A stretch of DNA of 64,000 nucleotides from Planctomycetota bacterium. Lineage in GTDB: Bacteria > Planctomycetota > Planctomycetia > Gemmatales > Gemmataceae. Each line of letters starts with the position of its first letter. The first letter of the stretch is position 1. The translations under genes and the position numbers were made by a program. This document shows, piece by piece, positions 44,695 to 53,809 of this stretch. The stretch lies in NCBI GenBank assembly GCA_009920765.1, contig RFZJ01000011.1, forward strand, positions 1-64,000. Reading direction: 5' to 3'. Below the pieces are notes generated by a model, which saw nothing but the letters and a program-made list of their open reading frames with translations, made no database searches and had not been told where the DNA came from.

Positions 44695-46791
44695 ATGAGT
44701 GAGTCAAATAACATGAATAATGGATTGATCAGTGGGCTGTCTAAAAACCCCATAGTAATGAATTTTGGCGCATTTTTAATGGCTGCAATTTTTACCCTTC
44801 TCTGTGGGATTATATCCTGGAGAATGGGCCGCCCTGCGATGGCTTACATTATCTGGTCGGGCTCACTTGCTGTTTTCAGTGCAGGTGTTGGCTTTGTTTT
44901 GGGTAATCGAAATCGAGAAGAAACCTCCCCAGAAAACGCCCTTCGAATCGGACTTATTTTCCTTGGAGGTGGCATTGGATTCGCCACTGCAATCCTTGGA
45001 CTCTTTCTCCCAATGATGCAATACAGTGATATCTTCGGTGGCGGGCTTGCTCAATGGCGCAAAAACCCAAATACCGTTCTCTTTTGTGCTGCCCTGCTTT
45101 TTGGCGGCCTTGCCCTGATGTTTGGCAGCGTCATGCTCGCCAAAAACTTTGAAAAATCCAGTGTAGGCCTAAGGCGGCTTCTTTATGGAACCAATGCCTT
45201 CCTTACCGGTATGCTTCTTCTCACCGTGCTTGGTGTTGTCAATGTGCTTGCTTATGTTCCCATGGGTAAATTAGATTTTTTCAACCGCACCTATGATTTC
45301 ACCGCTTCCGGACTTTATTCCATCAGTGAAAGCACCCAGAATTTCCTCACGAATCTCAAGGAACCCGTCAAGGTTTATGTTCTTCTTCCTGGTAATAATC
45401 TTATTACGGTCGAAACGGAAACCCTGCTCGAAACTTTTAAAACACATTCTAAAAACATCTCCTGGTCTTCGGTATCACGCGATCTTGATGCCCAGGAACT
45501 TGCTAAGCTACAGGAAAAATACCAGATCCCTGATTCCCTTGGTTTGCTCGTGGTTTATGGCAGTGATCAAAAACCTGTCTACGACTTTATCAAGTATCCC
45601 GATCTTTATTCCATCCCCCAGCAGGATCCGCGCAGGCCAGATTCCGATGGTGGGAGTTTCCAATTCCTTGGCGAAGGCCAACTTATCAAAACCATGACTT
45701 TCCTGTCTGAAGGCAAATCCCAAGCTGGTGTGTTCTTCACCCAAGGCAATGGCGAACTGAGCATTGATGATAAAAACCCGGGTTCGGTTGCAGGCATTGG
45801 CACCCTTTATGATGAAACTGCAAAAGGTAACTTCAAGCTTGATAAAATCACGCTTGATCGAAACATCAAAAAAATCCCCCAGGAAGCTGATGTGCTGGTG
45901 ATGGCACGGCCCAAGTTCGATCCGCCTCCACAGGCGATCGATGCTCTCCGTAATTATCTGCGGGGCACTGATGGTAAAAAAGGCCGTTTGCTTTTGCTTC
46001 TTGATGTCGAAGTGGAGCAGGTTGCAGGCAAAAAACAAGTTGTTCCACTGCCCAACCTGAAAGTGCTTCTACGCGAATTCCAAGTTGATGTTGCAGATGA
46101 CCAGATCTACAATCCCCTTAATGAACGCAAGCCTTCTGTAATGACCATCATGGCTTCTGATAAAAGCAATAATCCCATCGCCAAGGCTTTCTTGAAGGGC
46201 CGTTCTGCAACCCTTTTCCTGTTCGATGCAATTCGGACCGTAAAACCATTGGCAAGGGTTCCCAATGCTCCACCGAATCCCATAAGCGCCGAAGAAATTC
46301 TGCTGACGGATCCTCGTATTCCAGTCTGGGCTGAAACAGACATGGGTGCTAACCCGCAAGAAATGATCGCGGAAATGCGAAAGGATGAAAAGAAAGCCCA
46401 ACAAAAACTTAATGGGGGGCAATTGCCCGTTGCTGTTGCGGTTATGGAAAAGGGTGCAGCAGACCCGCTGTCGCAAATCCCAGGCCATGAAGGAATGGCT
46501 CCAACCGAGGAGAAACCTCGCATGGTTGTTTTTGGGGATGCTTCGTGGGCCAGCAATGAAGGAATCAATGGCAGGTTTGGCGAAAGTAGTCTTTCCCTTT
46601 TCAATACCAGTATTTCCTGGTTAAGGGATCGTTCCGATCTTGGGGCAAAACCAAAGGGGCAGGAACGCAAGGATTACAAGTTTAATGTCGCTGAAGATGC
46701 TGTTACCAGGTTGAAGTTTCTTCCTCTTGCAATGATGCTTCTTTCAGTGATTGGTTTGGGCGGGGCTATCTGGATTGTTCGCAGGCGCTAG
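44695..46791 (+). CDS. GldG-like ABC transporter auxiliary protein
   Basis: ATG 44695 is preferred, since 44668 lies inside the permease gene. The 698-residue protein has four or five N-terminal membrane segments, a large extracytoplasmic region of the GldG type (FFNRTYDFTASGLYSISEST, then a thioredoxin-fold-like YVLLPGNN stretch and VLVMARPKFDPP) and one C-terminal membrane segment followed by a basic RRR end. GldG-like proteins accompany GldA/GldF in Bacteroidetes and occur in other phyla without gliding. It may link transport to an outside partner. Confidence 0.85.
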   Translation: MSESNNMNNGLISGLSKNPIVMNFGAFLMAAIFTLLCGIISWRMGRPAMAYIIWSGSLAVFSAGVGFVLGNRNREETSPENALRIGLIFLGGGIGFATAILGLFLPMMQYSDIFGGGLAQWRKNPNTVLFCAALLFGGLALMFGSVMLAKNFEKSSVGLRRLLYGTNAFLTGMLLLTVLGVVNVLAYVPMGKLDFFNRTYDFTASGLYSISESTQNFLTNLKEPVKVYVLLPGNNLITVETETLLETFKTHSKNISWSSVSRDLDAQELAKLQEKYQIPDSLGLLVVYGSDQKPVYDFIKYPDLYSIPQQDPRRPDSDGGSFQFLGEGQLIKTMTFLSEGKSQAGVFFTQGNGELSIDDKNPGSVAGIGTLYDETAKGNFKLDKITLDRNIKKIPQEADVLVMARPKFDPPPQAIDALRNYLRGTDGKKGRLLLLLDVEVEQVAGKKQVVPLPNLKVLLREFQVDVADDQIYNPLNERKPSVMTIMASDKSNNPIAKAFLKGRSATLFLFDAIRTVKPLARVPNAPPNPISAEEILLTDPRIPVWAETDMGANPQEMIAEMRKDEKKAQQKLNGGQLPVAVAVMEKGAADPLSQIPGHEGMAPTEEKPRMVVFGDASWASNEGINGRFGESSLSLFNTSISWLRDRSDLGAKPKGQERKDYKFNVAEDAVTRLKFLPLAMMLLSVIGLGGAIWIVRRR

Positions 46792-46812
46792 TTTGAATTT
46801 GAGGTTTTTACG

Positions 46813-49320
46813 ATGAATTTTAAGACGACTTACATTTTGTTTGGGTTTCTTGCAGGAGTTTTTATTCTCCTTGCTTTCGCATTGTTCATGGATCCAGGTG
46901 CAGTGGATTCTGCTGCCTTTATCTTCCCTTCGATGCGATCCGGAAAAAATACCATCCAAGTGGATGAAGTCGACCGGGTGGAAGTGGATCGAAAGAAACC
47001 TGTTGCCGAGAAACTGGTGTTCGAACTCGACCCTTCAACCAAGCGCTGGAATATGACCTCACCCCGGTCCACCAGAACCGACAAATTTGCTATTCAGGAA
47101 ATTGTTCGCCAACTTCGCGAAGCTAAGCCTGACACCGAGGCAGATCGCCCTTCCAGCCTTGCCCAGTGGGGCTTGGATGATCCTTCCGCAATAATCACCC
47201 TTAAGAAAAAAGATTCCGAGCACACCATCAGCCTTAAGATTGGGAATACCAGCCCGGGCGAATCAAGTGCGGTGGTTTATCTGCTTTCTTCTGATAATCC
47301 GAAGAGCCCTGTAGCTGTCAAAAAATCCCTGGTCGATGGCTTGTTCAAGCCTCAGATTGCTTTTAGGGAGAAAGACCTTTTGTGCCCCAGCGTTTCAGAT
47401 ATCAAATCCTTCAAGCTTGAAGAAACAGGCAAAAAATCTGTCGCAGTTGCAAAGACGGGCGAAAGCAAATGGCGTTATGCCGAGCCTGTGAGTTATGGCG
47501 AAGCAGATTATGATGGCGGTGAGAACAATGACCCCCTTAAGGTTTCAGGAGGTGTTCGTGGCTTGCTCATGAATATTTCCAACCTCAAGGTGGAATATAA
47601 AGACGAAAAAAATAACGACTTTGTTTCTGATGACACTCCCGACCTTGCCAAGTACAAGTTGGATGCCGCCAAGGATAAGGTCCTGCAATTATCGATCGAG
47701 CGGATTGAAGAGGGCGATAAAACCAGCAATCCCAAACTTATTGTTGCACTGGGTGAAAAAGTTGGTGATGCCAAGGATAAGTTTTATGCAATGGTCGATG
47801 ATGGCAAAAAAGAAATCGTTCGCATCAGCGTTGCTTCCATTGAGCCATTGTTAAGGCTTGCTGCGGACCCTGAAGGTTTGCGTGATCGCACTCTTGTAAA
47901 AGCAGGAACCCTAGATAAACCCGATGCAATTACTTTGAAAAACAGCTATGGAACCCTTGAATTTCAGCGCATTGACCCTGCCAAGCCTTGGATGTTGTAC
48001 AGGCCCGGCAAGGATGTCCCCGATGCGATAAACGAAGTTTCTGTCACTAATTTAATTTCTGTCTTTGGCCAGAAAGGCCAGATTAAATCCTTCTTAGATG
48101 CGCCCGCCAAGGATTCCGATCTGGAACTTGATAAGCCCCAGGCAGAGCTTTCGATATACATCGATGGTATTGAAAAGACCCCGAAAGAAGAGCCAAAAGA
48201 AGAGAAGAAAGACGAATCTAAAAAAGACGATAAAACCAAGGAAGAAAAAAAAGAGATCAAGAAGGATGTTAAACCTGCTTTGAAGCCTGGTGATCCCAGG
48301 GTCAAGGTTCTTTTTGGCAAGCGTGAAAATGGCCTTGTGGTTTTCAAGCGCATTGCTGACATGGAAACCACTTATGGCAGAGTACCAGAAACCTTATTGG
48401 ATAAATTAAAGGAAAGTCCCTTGGCATACTTGGATACTTTTGTACCCAAGTTTAGCGAAGCCATGGATCTGAGCGAAAATGTGACAAAGCTTTTGATTTC
48501 CCGTGCAGGTAAAACTTTTGAAGTCAGCAGGGATAAAAAGGAAGATCCTTGGAAGATTGTTTCCCCGCCTGAGCAAGCTGGCAAGAATGCTGATGCTGGC
48601 TTGGTAATGAATGCCCTTGGTGCGCTGAATAATCTTAAGGCAAACAAGTTGGTTGCTGAAAAAGCCCCCGAAGGCGAACTTACCCGTGAGTATGGCTTGA
48701 ACCCCGCCACCATCAAGGCCGTGGTCACCTTGGGCAAAGATAAGGAGGCCAAGACTTTTGAATACGGCTTTGGCAAAGAATCACCAGACAAAACTGGTAT
48801 TTATGCCAGACAAGCCTGGCGGGATTTTGTATTCATCACGGATCGCTTTGTTACTAATGCGCTTGAAGCCGAGCTTCAGGATTTGGTCGTATTTCCCAAG
48901 CTCGATCCTGCTAAAATTGAATCCATCAAGCTTACAGGTTGGCAATCCCTGTTGGGTTCCCCATTTACCATTGAACTTGAGCGCAAGGATAAATCCTGGA
49001 TTGCCAAGGCCCCTGCAGAATTCAAGCTGGATCCTGTTAAAGTTGAAGCTCTAGCGTCGGGGCTGGCGACTTTGAAAGCTGAAAAATTTGTTTCGTTCAA
49101 TTCTGGTGTTAAACCTGAGCAGGAACTTGATCTTGCCAAGGGCGCTTTACAAGTTGAATTTAAAATCCAAGACGAAAAAGAAATCCAGAAGCTTTTAGTT
49201 GGCAAAATAGATGGTGATAAATCCTACTTTGCCACTTCGGGGAAGTTTTCTGATGTGTTTCTTATTCCCAAGGTCGCATTTGAATCCATGCGCGTAAAGC
49301 CCGCTTATTTCAGCCCATAA
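46813..49320 (+). CDS. DUF4340-type membrane-anchored protein
   Basis: The 835-residue protein has one N-terminal membrane segment (YILFGFLAGVFILLAFALF) and a long extracytoplasmic part with at least two repeats of the DUF4340 beta-rich domain: WGLDDPSAIITL near residue 117 and REYGLNPATIKAVVTLG near 626 share the W/YGLxxP signature. A Lys/Glu-rich linker at about 455-495 is low-complexity. DUF4340 proteins regularly follow GldG-like proteins, so this gene belongs to the transporter cluster. The exact function is unknown. Confidence 0.85.
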   Translation: MNFKTTYILFGFLAGVFILLAFALFMDPGAVDSAAFIFPSMRSGKNTIQVDEVDRVEVDRKKPVAEKLVFELDPSTKRWNMTSPRSTRTDKFAIQEIVRQLREAKPDTEADRPSSLAQWGLDDPSAIITLKKKDSEHTISLKIGNTSPGESSAVVYLLSSDNPKSPVAVKKSLVDGLFKPQIAFREKDLLCPSVSDIKSFKLEETGKKSVAVAKTGESKWRYAEPVSYGEADYDGGENNDPLKVSGGVRGLLMNISNLKVEYKDEKNNDFVSDDTPDLAKYKLDAAKDKVLQLSIERIEEGDKTSNPKLIVALGEKVGDAKDKFYAMVDDGKKEIVRISVASIEPLLRLAADPEGLRDRTLVKAGTLDKPDAITLKNSYGTLEFQRIDPAKPWMLYRPGKDVPDAINEVSVTNLISVFGQKGQIKSFLDAPAKDSDLELDKPQAELSIYIDGIEKTPKEEPKEEKKDESKKDDKTKEEKKEIKKDVKPALKPGDPRVKVLFGKRENGLVVFKRIADMETTYGRVPETLLDKLKESPLAYLDTFVPKFSEAMDLSENVTKLLISRAGKTFEVSRDKKEDPWKIVSPPEQAGKNADAGLVMNALGALNNLKANKLVAEKAPEGELTREYGLNPATIKAVVTLGKDKEAKTFEYGFGKESPDKTGIYARQAWRDFVFITDRFVTNALEAELQDLVVFPKLDPAKIESIKLTGWQSLLGSPFTIELERKDKSWIAKAPAEFKLDPVKVEALASGLATLKAEKFVSFNSGVKPEQELDLAKGALQVEFKIQDEKEIQKLLVGKIDGDKSYFATSGKFSDVFLIPKVAFESMRVKPAYFSP

Positions 49321-49338
49321 CAGGTTGCAGGAGCTCCC

Positions 49339-50493
49339 ATGATTTTTGAATTGCCTGCTTTCCTTGGTGGAGATATGGCATTTCCCTCGGGACCTTCCCT
49401 GCCTATTCATGACCCTGCAATTTTTCATGCCCTGCAATCTGCTTGGAATGATTCCTCTTGGGCTTCCTATGATTCAGGCCATGTGCTCGCACTTGAAAAA
49501 TTAATCGGTGAACAGTTTCGCTCCCCTCATGTACTCACCTGCTCAAGTGGCACCCTCGGGGTTGAAACTTCCTTGAAGGCTTTGGGAATTAAAGCTGGCG
49601 ATTTAGTTGGCATGGCTGCATACGAGTACCCAGGAAACTTTCTTGCAATTCATGCCTTGGGAGCTAAACCTTTTCTCATCGACCTTGATCCTGCAAACTG
49701 GCAGATCTCACCCCATGCCATTGATGTTGCAATCGAAGCTGGATGCAAAGCCGTGATTGTCTCCCATCTGCATGGTGGGCATGCCGACATGAAAACCATA
49801 ATGGCAAAGAGTTCTTTTTCTGAGGTTGGGGTGGTGGAAGATGCGTGCCAAAATCCTGGAGCGGTCGTTCAGGGGAAAAATGCGGGTACATGGGGAGACT
49901 TCGGCGTACTCAGTTTTGGTGGATCGAAATTGATTACTGCGGGCAGGGGCGGTGCAATCCTTTCCAATAAACCCGAACTGGCGCAGAAAGCAAAAATGTT
50001 GCTTTTGCGGGGAAGCAAGTTGGCAGCACTTAGTGAAATCCAAGCGGTGGTTCTTTCTCCCCAACTGGAAAATCTGAAAAACAAAAACAAAATTCGCATG
50101 GCTTCAGTGGAAATGCTGCGAACAAAGCTCCATTTCATCAATGGAATTGAACTTATTCAATCTTCTTTTGATTCGGGTCAACATGCCTTTTACAAATTAG
50201 GGCTAAGGCTGAATCCGCAAAAGTTTGGCTTGGATCGTGAGTGCTTGATTCCTGCGATGCAGGCGGAAGGCATTGCAATTGATGCGGGCTTTGCTGCCCT
50301 TCATGTGAGCAGATCGCCTTCACGTTGGAAGAGTGCAGGCCCATTGCCAGAAGCTGCGAATGCCCATGAAAACATGCTCGTCCTGCACCATCCTGTTTTA
50401 CTTCAAAATGAATCCGCCCTGAGTGCCATCGTTCATGCTTTTCAGAAAGTTCAATCCCATGCGGATAAGGTTCGTAAGAAGTTTTATTCCTAG
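49339..50493 (+). CDS. DegT/DnrJ/EryC1/StrS-family PLP aminotransferase
   Basis: The 384-residue protein has type I PLP fold features: SSGTLGVETSLKALG near residue 62, VVEDACQNPGA with the Asp that holds the pyridine nitrogen, and FGGSKLITAGRGGAIL, whose Lys would form the Schiff base. The sequence is a distant member of the sugar aminotransferase family. It is 18 bp after the DUF4340 gene and may be cotranscribed. No other nucleotide-sugar genes are near, so the substrate is uncertain. Confidence 0.82.
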   Translation: MIFELPAFLGGDMAFPSGPSLPIHDPAIFHALQSAWNDSSWASYDSGHVLALEKLIGEQFRSPHVLTCSSGTLGVETSLKALGIKAGDLVGMAAYEYPGNFLAIHALGAKPFLIDLDPANWQISPHAIDVAIEAGCKAVIVSHLHGGHADMKTIMAKSSFSEVGVVEDACQNPGAVVQGKNAGTWGDFGVLSFGGSKLITAGRGGAILSNKPELAQKAKMLLLRGSKLAALSEIQAVVLSPQLENLKNKNKIRMASVEMLRTKLHFINGIELIQSSFDSGQHAFYKLGLRLNPQKFGLDRECLIPAMQAEGIAIDAGFAALHVSRSPSRWKSAGPLPEAANAHENMLVLHHPVLLQNESALSAIVHAFQKVQSHADKVRKKFYS

Positions 50494-50602
50494 GCATTAA
50501 ATCCCTGATTTTAGCCGGGAAGAAACTGACTTTTATTAATTTGTTCCGACCTGTAATTTTTTGTGAAATCGAAGTGTATTTACGATCATGTTGGAAAGAT
50601 GA

Positions 50603-51925
50603 TCAGGGAGCTTGCTGCATTTCTGCTTCAAGAATGGTGAAGAGGAATTTTTCTGGATCATCCTTTCGAAGTTGCAGCTTCCCCTTGATGATCTGCGCCT
50701 GTCTGCTCATTCGTACAATTTTTGAATCTTTAAGTTCAACTAAAACCATTCCATTCAATGATGGCATTTCGCAGTACCAGCAACCCACAGGGTTTTCCAA
50801 AAGTAAAAAGGTGCTGGATTCATGTTCCTCACCTACGGGTTGCATATGCCCTTCGATTTGTACTTTTTGATTTTCCAATTGTTTCAAATACGTGGGGTAC
50901 TGCGCCAGGGCTTTGCGATCCACCTGGGTTTGCGCCAATACCAACCAAGGAAGTAAGTTCACTGCATTGGTTTTAATAGGTGGTAATTCGAGTTCCATTT
51001 TATCCAGCGCCAGGGGCCGTAAGGATTTGGGAACAAACCAGTTCTTATGATCTTGATGTTTTTCATCCTTGGCTGTTTTTCTGCCTTGCACATATTCTTT
51101 TAATATTCTTCTATGCTCCAACAATATTCCCTCCCGTAGTCCAAATTCTGTAACGCAGCCATCCATCATGGCAAGGGCCACTTCCGGATCACCCGATGCA
51201 TTTGCGATTTCTGCAAGCTGCATGAGCAAAAGTGAATCTGCGGGAAACCATAAAGCCAGAAGTTGGACCGAAGCGATGGCATCTTTGGGGATGGTTTTTA
51301 ATTGTGCGGGATCAATGCCACCAGGTAGGTATTTGCCTTCTGAGGATTGGAATTGAAGGCTGAACAAGTTTTCAAATTTTTGTCCGGCTTTTTGTTTTTT
51401 CAACTGTTTGATCCAGAAAAGGTGTAATTTTTCCGCACCAGCATATTTTCCTGGGGCGATTGCTATTGCTTGTTCAGAAACCTGGATGGCTCGGTCGAAT
51501 TCTCCAAGAATTTGCCAGGCACTTGCGAGATTGGCAAGAATGCGAAAGTTTTGAGGATATTCACGGTCTGCTTTCCTTAGGGTTTCCAAAGCGATGGGTG
51601 CTTGATTTAATCGGATAAAAAGGGCACCCAGATCTGAAAATTCCTCGGGTAAAAGTTTTCTTTCCCTGGAAAGTTTATCAAGGCGTGATAAATCCTGCAG
51701 GTATTTCTTTCGAAACTCAGATGAGATTTGCTTGGATTTTGGCTCCAAAGCCAATTGCCTCAGTTGCCTTTGATCAAGCAAGAGACCACGCCATTGCGTA
51801 GGAAGTTCGTTGTAAGATTCCTGGGAATAGTAGACCCCGGCCAAGATTGTGCTTTGAAATAAAAAAAAGCCGGTTATCAGCCCCAGGGCTTTTGGGATCC
51901 AGAATTTTTGGGGGCAACCAAGCAC
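50603..51925 (-). CDS. Exported or membrane-anchored TPR protein
   Basis: The 440-residue protein begins with a hydrophobic leader (KALGLITGFFLFQSTILAGV). TPR-like helices occupy about 110-215, with PIALETLRKADREYPQNFRILANLASAWQ showing the W/L-G-Y spacing. The C-terminal third contains a segment with WYCEMPSLNGMVLVEL and no known motif. The function is likely protein-protein interaction at the membrane. It is convergent with the aminotransferase gene and divergent from the chagasin-like gene. Confidence 0.75.
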   Translation of the reverse strand: MLGCPQKFWIPKALGLITGFFLFQSTILAGVYYSQESYNELPTQWRGLLLDQRQLRQLALEPKSKQISSEFRKKYLQDLSRLDKLSRERKLLPEEFSDLGALFIRLNQAPIALETLRKADREYPQNFRILANLASAWQILGEFDRAIQVSEQAIAIAPGKYAGAEKLHLFWIKQLKKQKAGQKFENLFSLQFQSSEGKYLPGGIDPAQLKTIPKDAIASVQLLALWFPADSLLLMQLAEIANASGDPEVALAMMDGCVTEFGLREGILLEHRRILKEYVQGRKTAKDEKHQDHKNWFVPKSLRPLALDKMELELPPIKTNAVNLLPWLVLAQTQVDRKALAQYPTYLKQLENQKVQIEGHMQPVGEEHESSTFLLLENPVGCWYCEMPSLNGMVLVELKDSKIVRMSRQAQIIKGKLQLRKDDPEKFLFTILEAEMQQAP

Positions 51926-52040
51926 TAGGAGTCTCCTGCGATTCGATGGAATTATATTCCATGCCGGGCATGATTCGATTAACTTAATCCTAATCTAATA
52001 TCATGCCTTTTTCGAGTATAACAGGTTGGGGATTTGGAAA

Positions 52041-52460
52041 ATGAACGTACTTTTAATATTAATGGCTGGGTCGGTGCTTTCAGGAGCGGAGATTACATTA
52101 AAATCTGCTGATTTCAAACCTGCCAAAAATAATGAAATGATAGAGGTATTCGAGGCTGCCAAGGTTGAATTAAAATCTGGAAGCAATTTGAAAATAGAAC
52201 TGCCTTTAAGTTTGGGTACGGGCTATCAATGGGAGTTATTGGGGCCTAATCATGGGCCGTTGAATTTTCAACAAGTTAAAACTTTACCCCCCGCACAGCC
52301 CATGCCAGGCGCTGGAACAGTTCAACAATTTGAATTCAAGTCTAAATCCCAACCAGCAGGGGCTTCTGCCCAGGTTGTGTTGGTTTTTAATTTGCGGAGA
52401 TCGTTTGAAGGCGTGGGTAATAGATTTTATCAGGTTCGCGTTGTTGTTGGCGGACCTTGA
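52041..52460 (+). CDS. Exported chagasin-type (I42) cysteine peptidase inhibitor
   Basis: ATG 52041 gives a 139-residue protein with a short signal peptide (MNVLLILMAGSVLSGA). The three chagasin loops are recognisable in order: SLGTGYQWEL at 57-66 for the NPTTGYxW loop, GAGTVQQFEF at 90-99 for the GxGG loop, and LRRSFEG at 118-124 for the RPWE loop. Family members insert these loops into the active site of papain-type cysteine peptidases. The loops are more divergent than in the parasite proteins. No cysteine peptidase gene is near, so the target is probably elsewhere or in another organism. The upstream TPR gene is divergent. Confidence 0.72.
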   Translation: MNVLLILMAGSVLSGAEITLKSADFKPAKNNEMIEVFEAAKVELKSGSNLKIELPLSLGTGYQWELLGPNHGPLNFQQVKTLPPAQPMPGAGTVQQFEFKSKSQPAGASAQVVLVFNLRRSFEGVGNRFYQVRVVVGGP

Positions 52461-52499
52461 ATTCCTTGATTTAATTTGGGTTCTTTACTCGGAGATAAC

Positions 52500-53663
52500 A
52501 TGGCTGACGAGATTTTTAGTGAACTTGAAGGGTTGGTAAAAACCCAAGGTGTAAAAAAGGCGATTGATCATCTTGCAGAGCAAATGATTGCCCAAAAGGA
52601 TTACAACAAGCTTTTTTATACTTTATTGGTGAAAAGCAGGCTTGAGCTTGGATTGAATGTTGTCCCTACTGCGCCTTCCAATGAAATCCCAGTTGATGTA
52701 CAGGAAAAATTCGAAGATAACATCAGGCTTTCTGCGAGAAGAGTCGCAGAACTTTTCCTCAAGGAAAACAATCTCGAGCAGGCTTGGAATTTTTATCGAA
52801 TGATAGGCGAAATCGAACCGATTAAAGCTGCGATTGATGCAATGGAGCCCAAACCTGAAGATGAAATGGAAGTACCCATCAGGCTTGCATTTTATGAAGG
52901 CTTAAACATGCCTTTGGGTTTTGATTGGATTTTAGAACGCTACGGGCTTTGCAATGCCATTACAACTTTGACGAGTCAGGATTTTTCACAGATGCCTGCA
53001 GTGAGAGAATATTGCTTGCAAAAACTTATTCGGGCCTTGTATGAAGAATTGGCAATCAGGCTTAGGACTGAGATTGAAAAGCATGATGGGAATCGTTCTG
53101 CTGTTGAAAAAATTCCAGTAGGAGAAGCAGGGGAAATTAAAAAGCTGATTGCAAACCGCCCTTGGTTGTTTGAAGAAGATAACTACCATATCGATCTTTC
53201 CCATTTGAGTTCTGCGGTGCAGATGAGCATTCATTTGCCGCCGTGTAAAGAATTGGAGATGGCGCTGGAGTTATGTGAGTACGGGAAAAAACTGTCTTCA
53301 AGATTCTTGGGAAAGAGCGAGCCCCCGTTTGAAAATCTTTACGAGTCATATGCGAAATACTTGGAAATCAACGCAGGCCGGGATGTGGAGAAGAATCTGG
53401 ATTATTTCAGGCAGATCGCGAAGGAAAACGAGCCGGATGGCAGCAGTTATCCTGCAGAAGTTCTTTTGCAATTATTGGAAAAATTGGGTAAATCGGAAGA
53501 AGCCTTGGAGCTTGCAGGTAAGACCCTGAACGCATCGGGGCTTTATGCCATGTGTAGTAAAGCTGGGAATTTTAAGCCCATGAAGCATGCTGCCAGGGCG
53601 CAAGATGACCCTGTGCATTTCCTTGCCGCCCTTATTGAGGTGGAAAAAGCTGGTAAAGATTAA
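52500..53663 (+). CDS. Uncharacterised helical-repeat protein
   Basis: ATG 52500 has CGGAG upstream. The 387-residue soluble protein is almost all helical, with TPR-like pairs near 70-130 and a clear TPR helix pair near the end (ILLQLLEKLGKSEEALELAGKTL style, at about 320-350). There is no signal peptide or catalytic motif. The family is unknown to me; homologues are probably planctomycete-specific. A cytoplasmic scaffold is a guess from the repeats alone. Confidence 0.7.
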   Translation: MADEIFSELEGLVKTQGVKKAIDHLAEQMIAQKDYNKLFYTLLVKSRLELGLNVVPTAPSNEIPVDVQEKFEDNIRLSARRVAELFLKENNLEQAWNFYRMIGEIEPIKAAIDAMEPKPEDEMEVPIRLAFYEGLNMPLGFDWILERYGLCNAITTLTSQDFSQMPAVREYCLQKLIRALYEELAIRLRTEIEKHDGNRSAVEKIPVGEAGEIKKLIANRPWLFEEDNYHIDLSHLSSAVQMSIHLPPCKELEMALELCEYGKKLSSRFLGKSEPPFENLYESYAKYLEINAGRDVEKNLDYFRQIAKENEPDGSSYPAEVLLQLLEKLGKSEEALELAGKTLNASGLYAMCSKAGNFKPMKHAARAQDDPVHFLAALIEVEKAGKD

Positions 53664-53809
53664 CGATTAAGTTGCAAACAAGGGGCAGGATATGACCAGG
53701 TAACCTATGAAAAAGCATGAGTTAAAAAGGTTTGTATCTTGTAAAACCATTTAATTTCAAGCAAAATAGGGGTAGTGTTTTATTTCTCAACAGCCTTTTG
53801 CCAATTATT

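Noticed and set aside
45508..46038. 176-codon frame on the - strand within the GldG-like gene
   Set aside because: It lies wholly opposite a clear membrane protein gene and its sequence has no recognisable domain.
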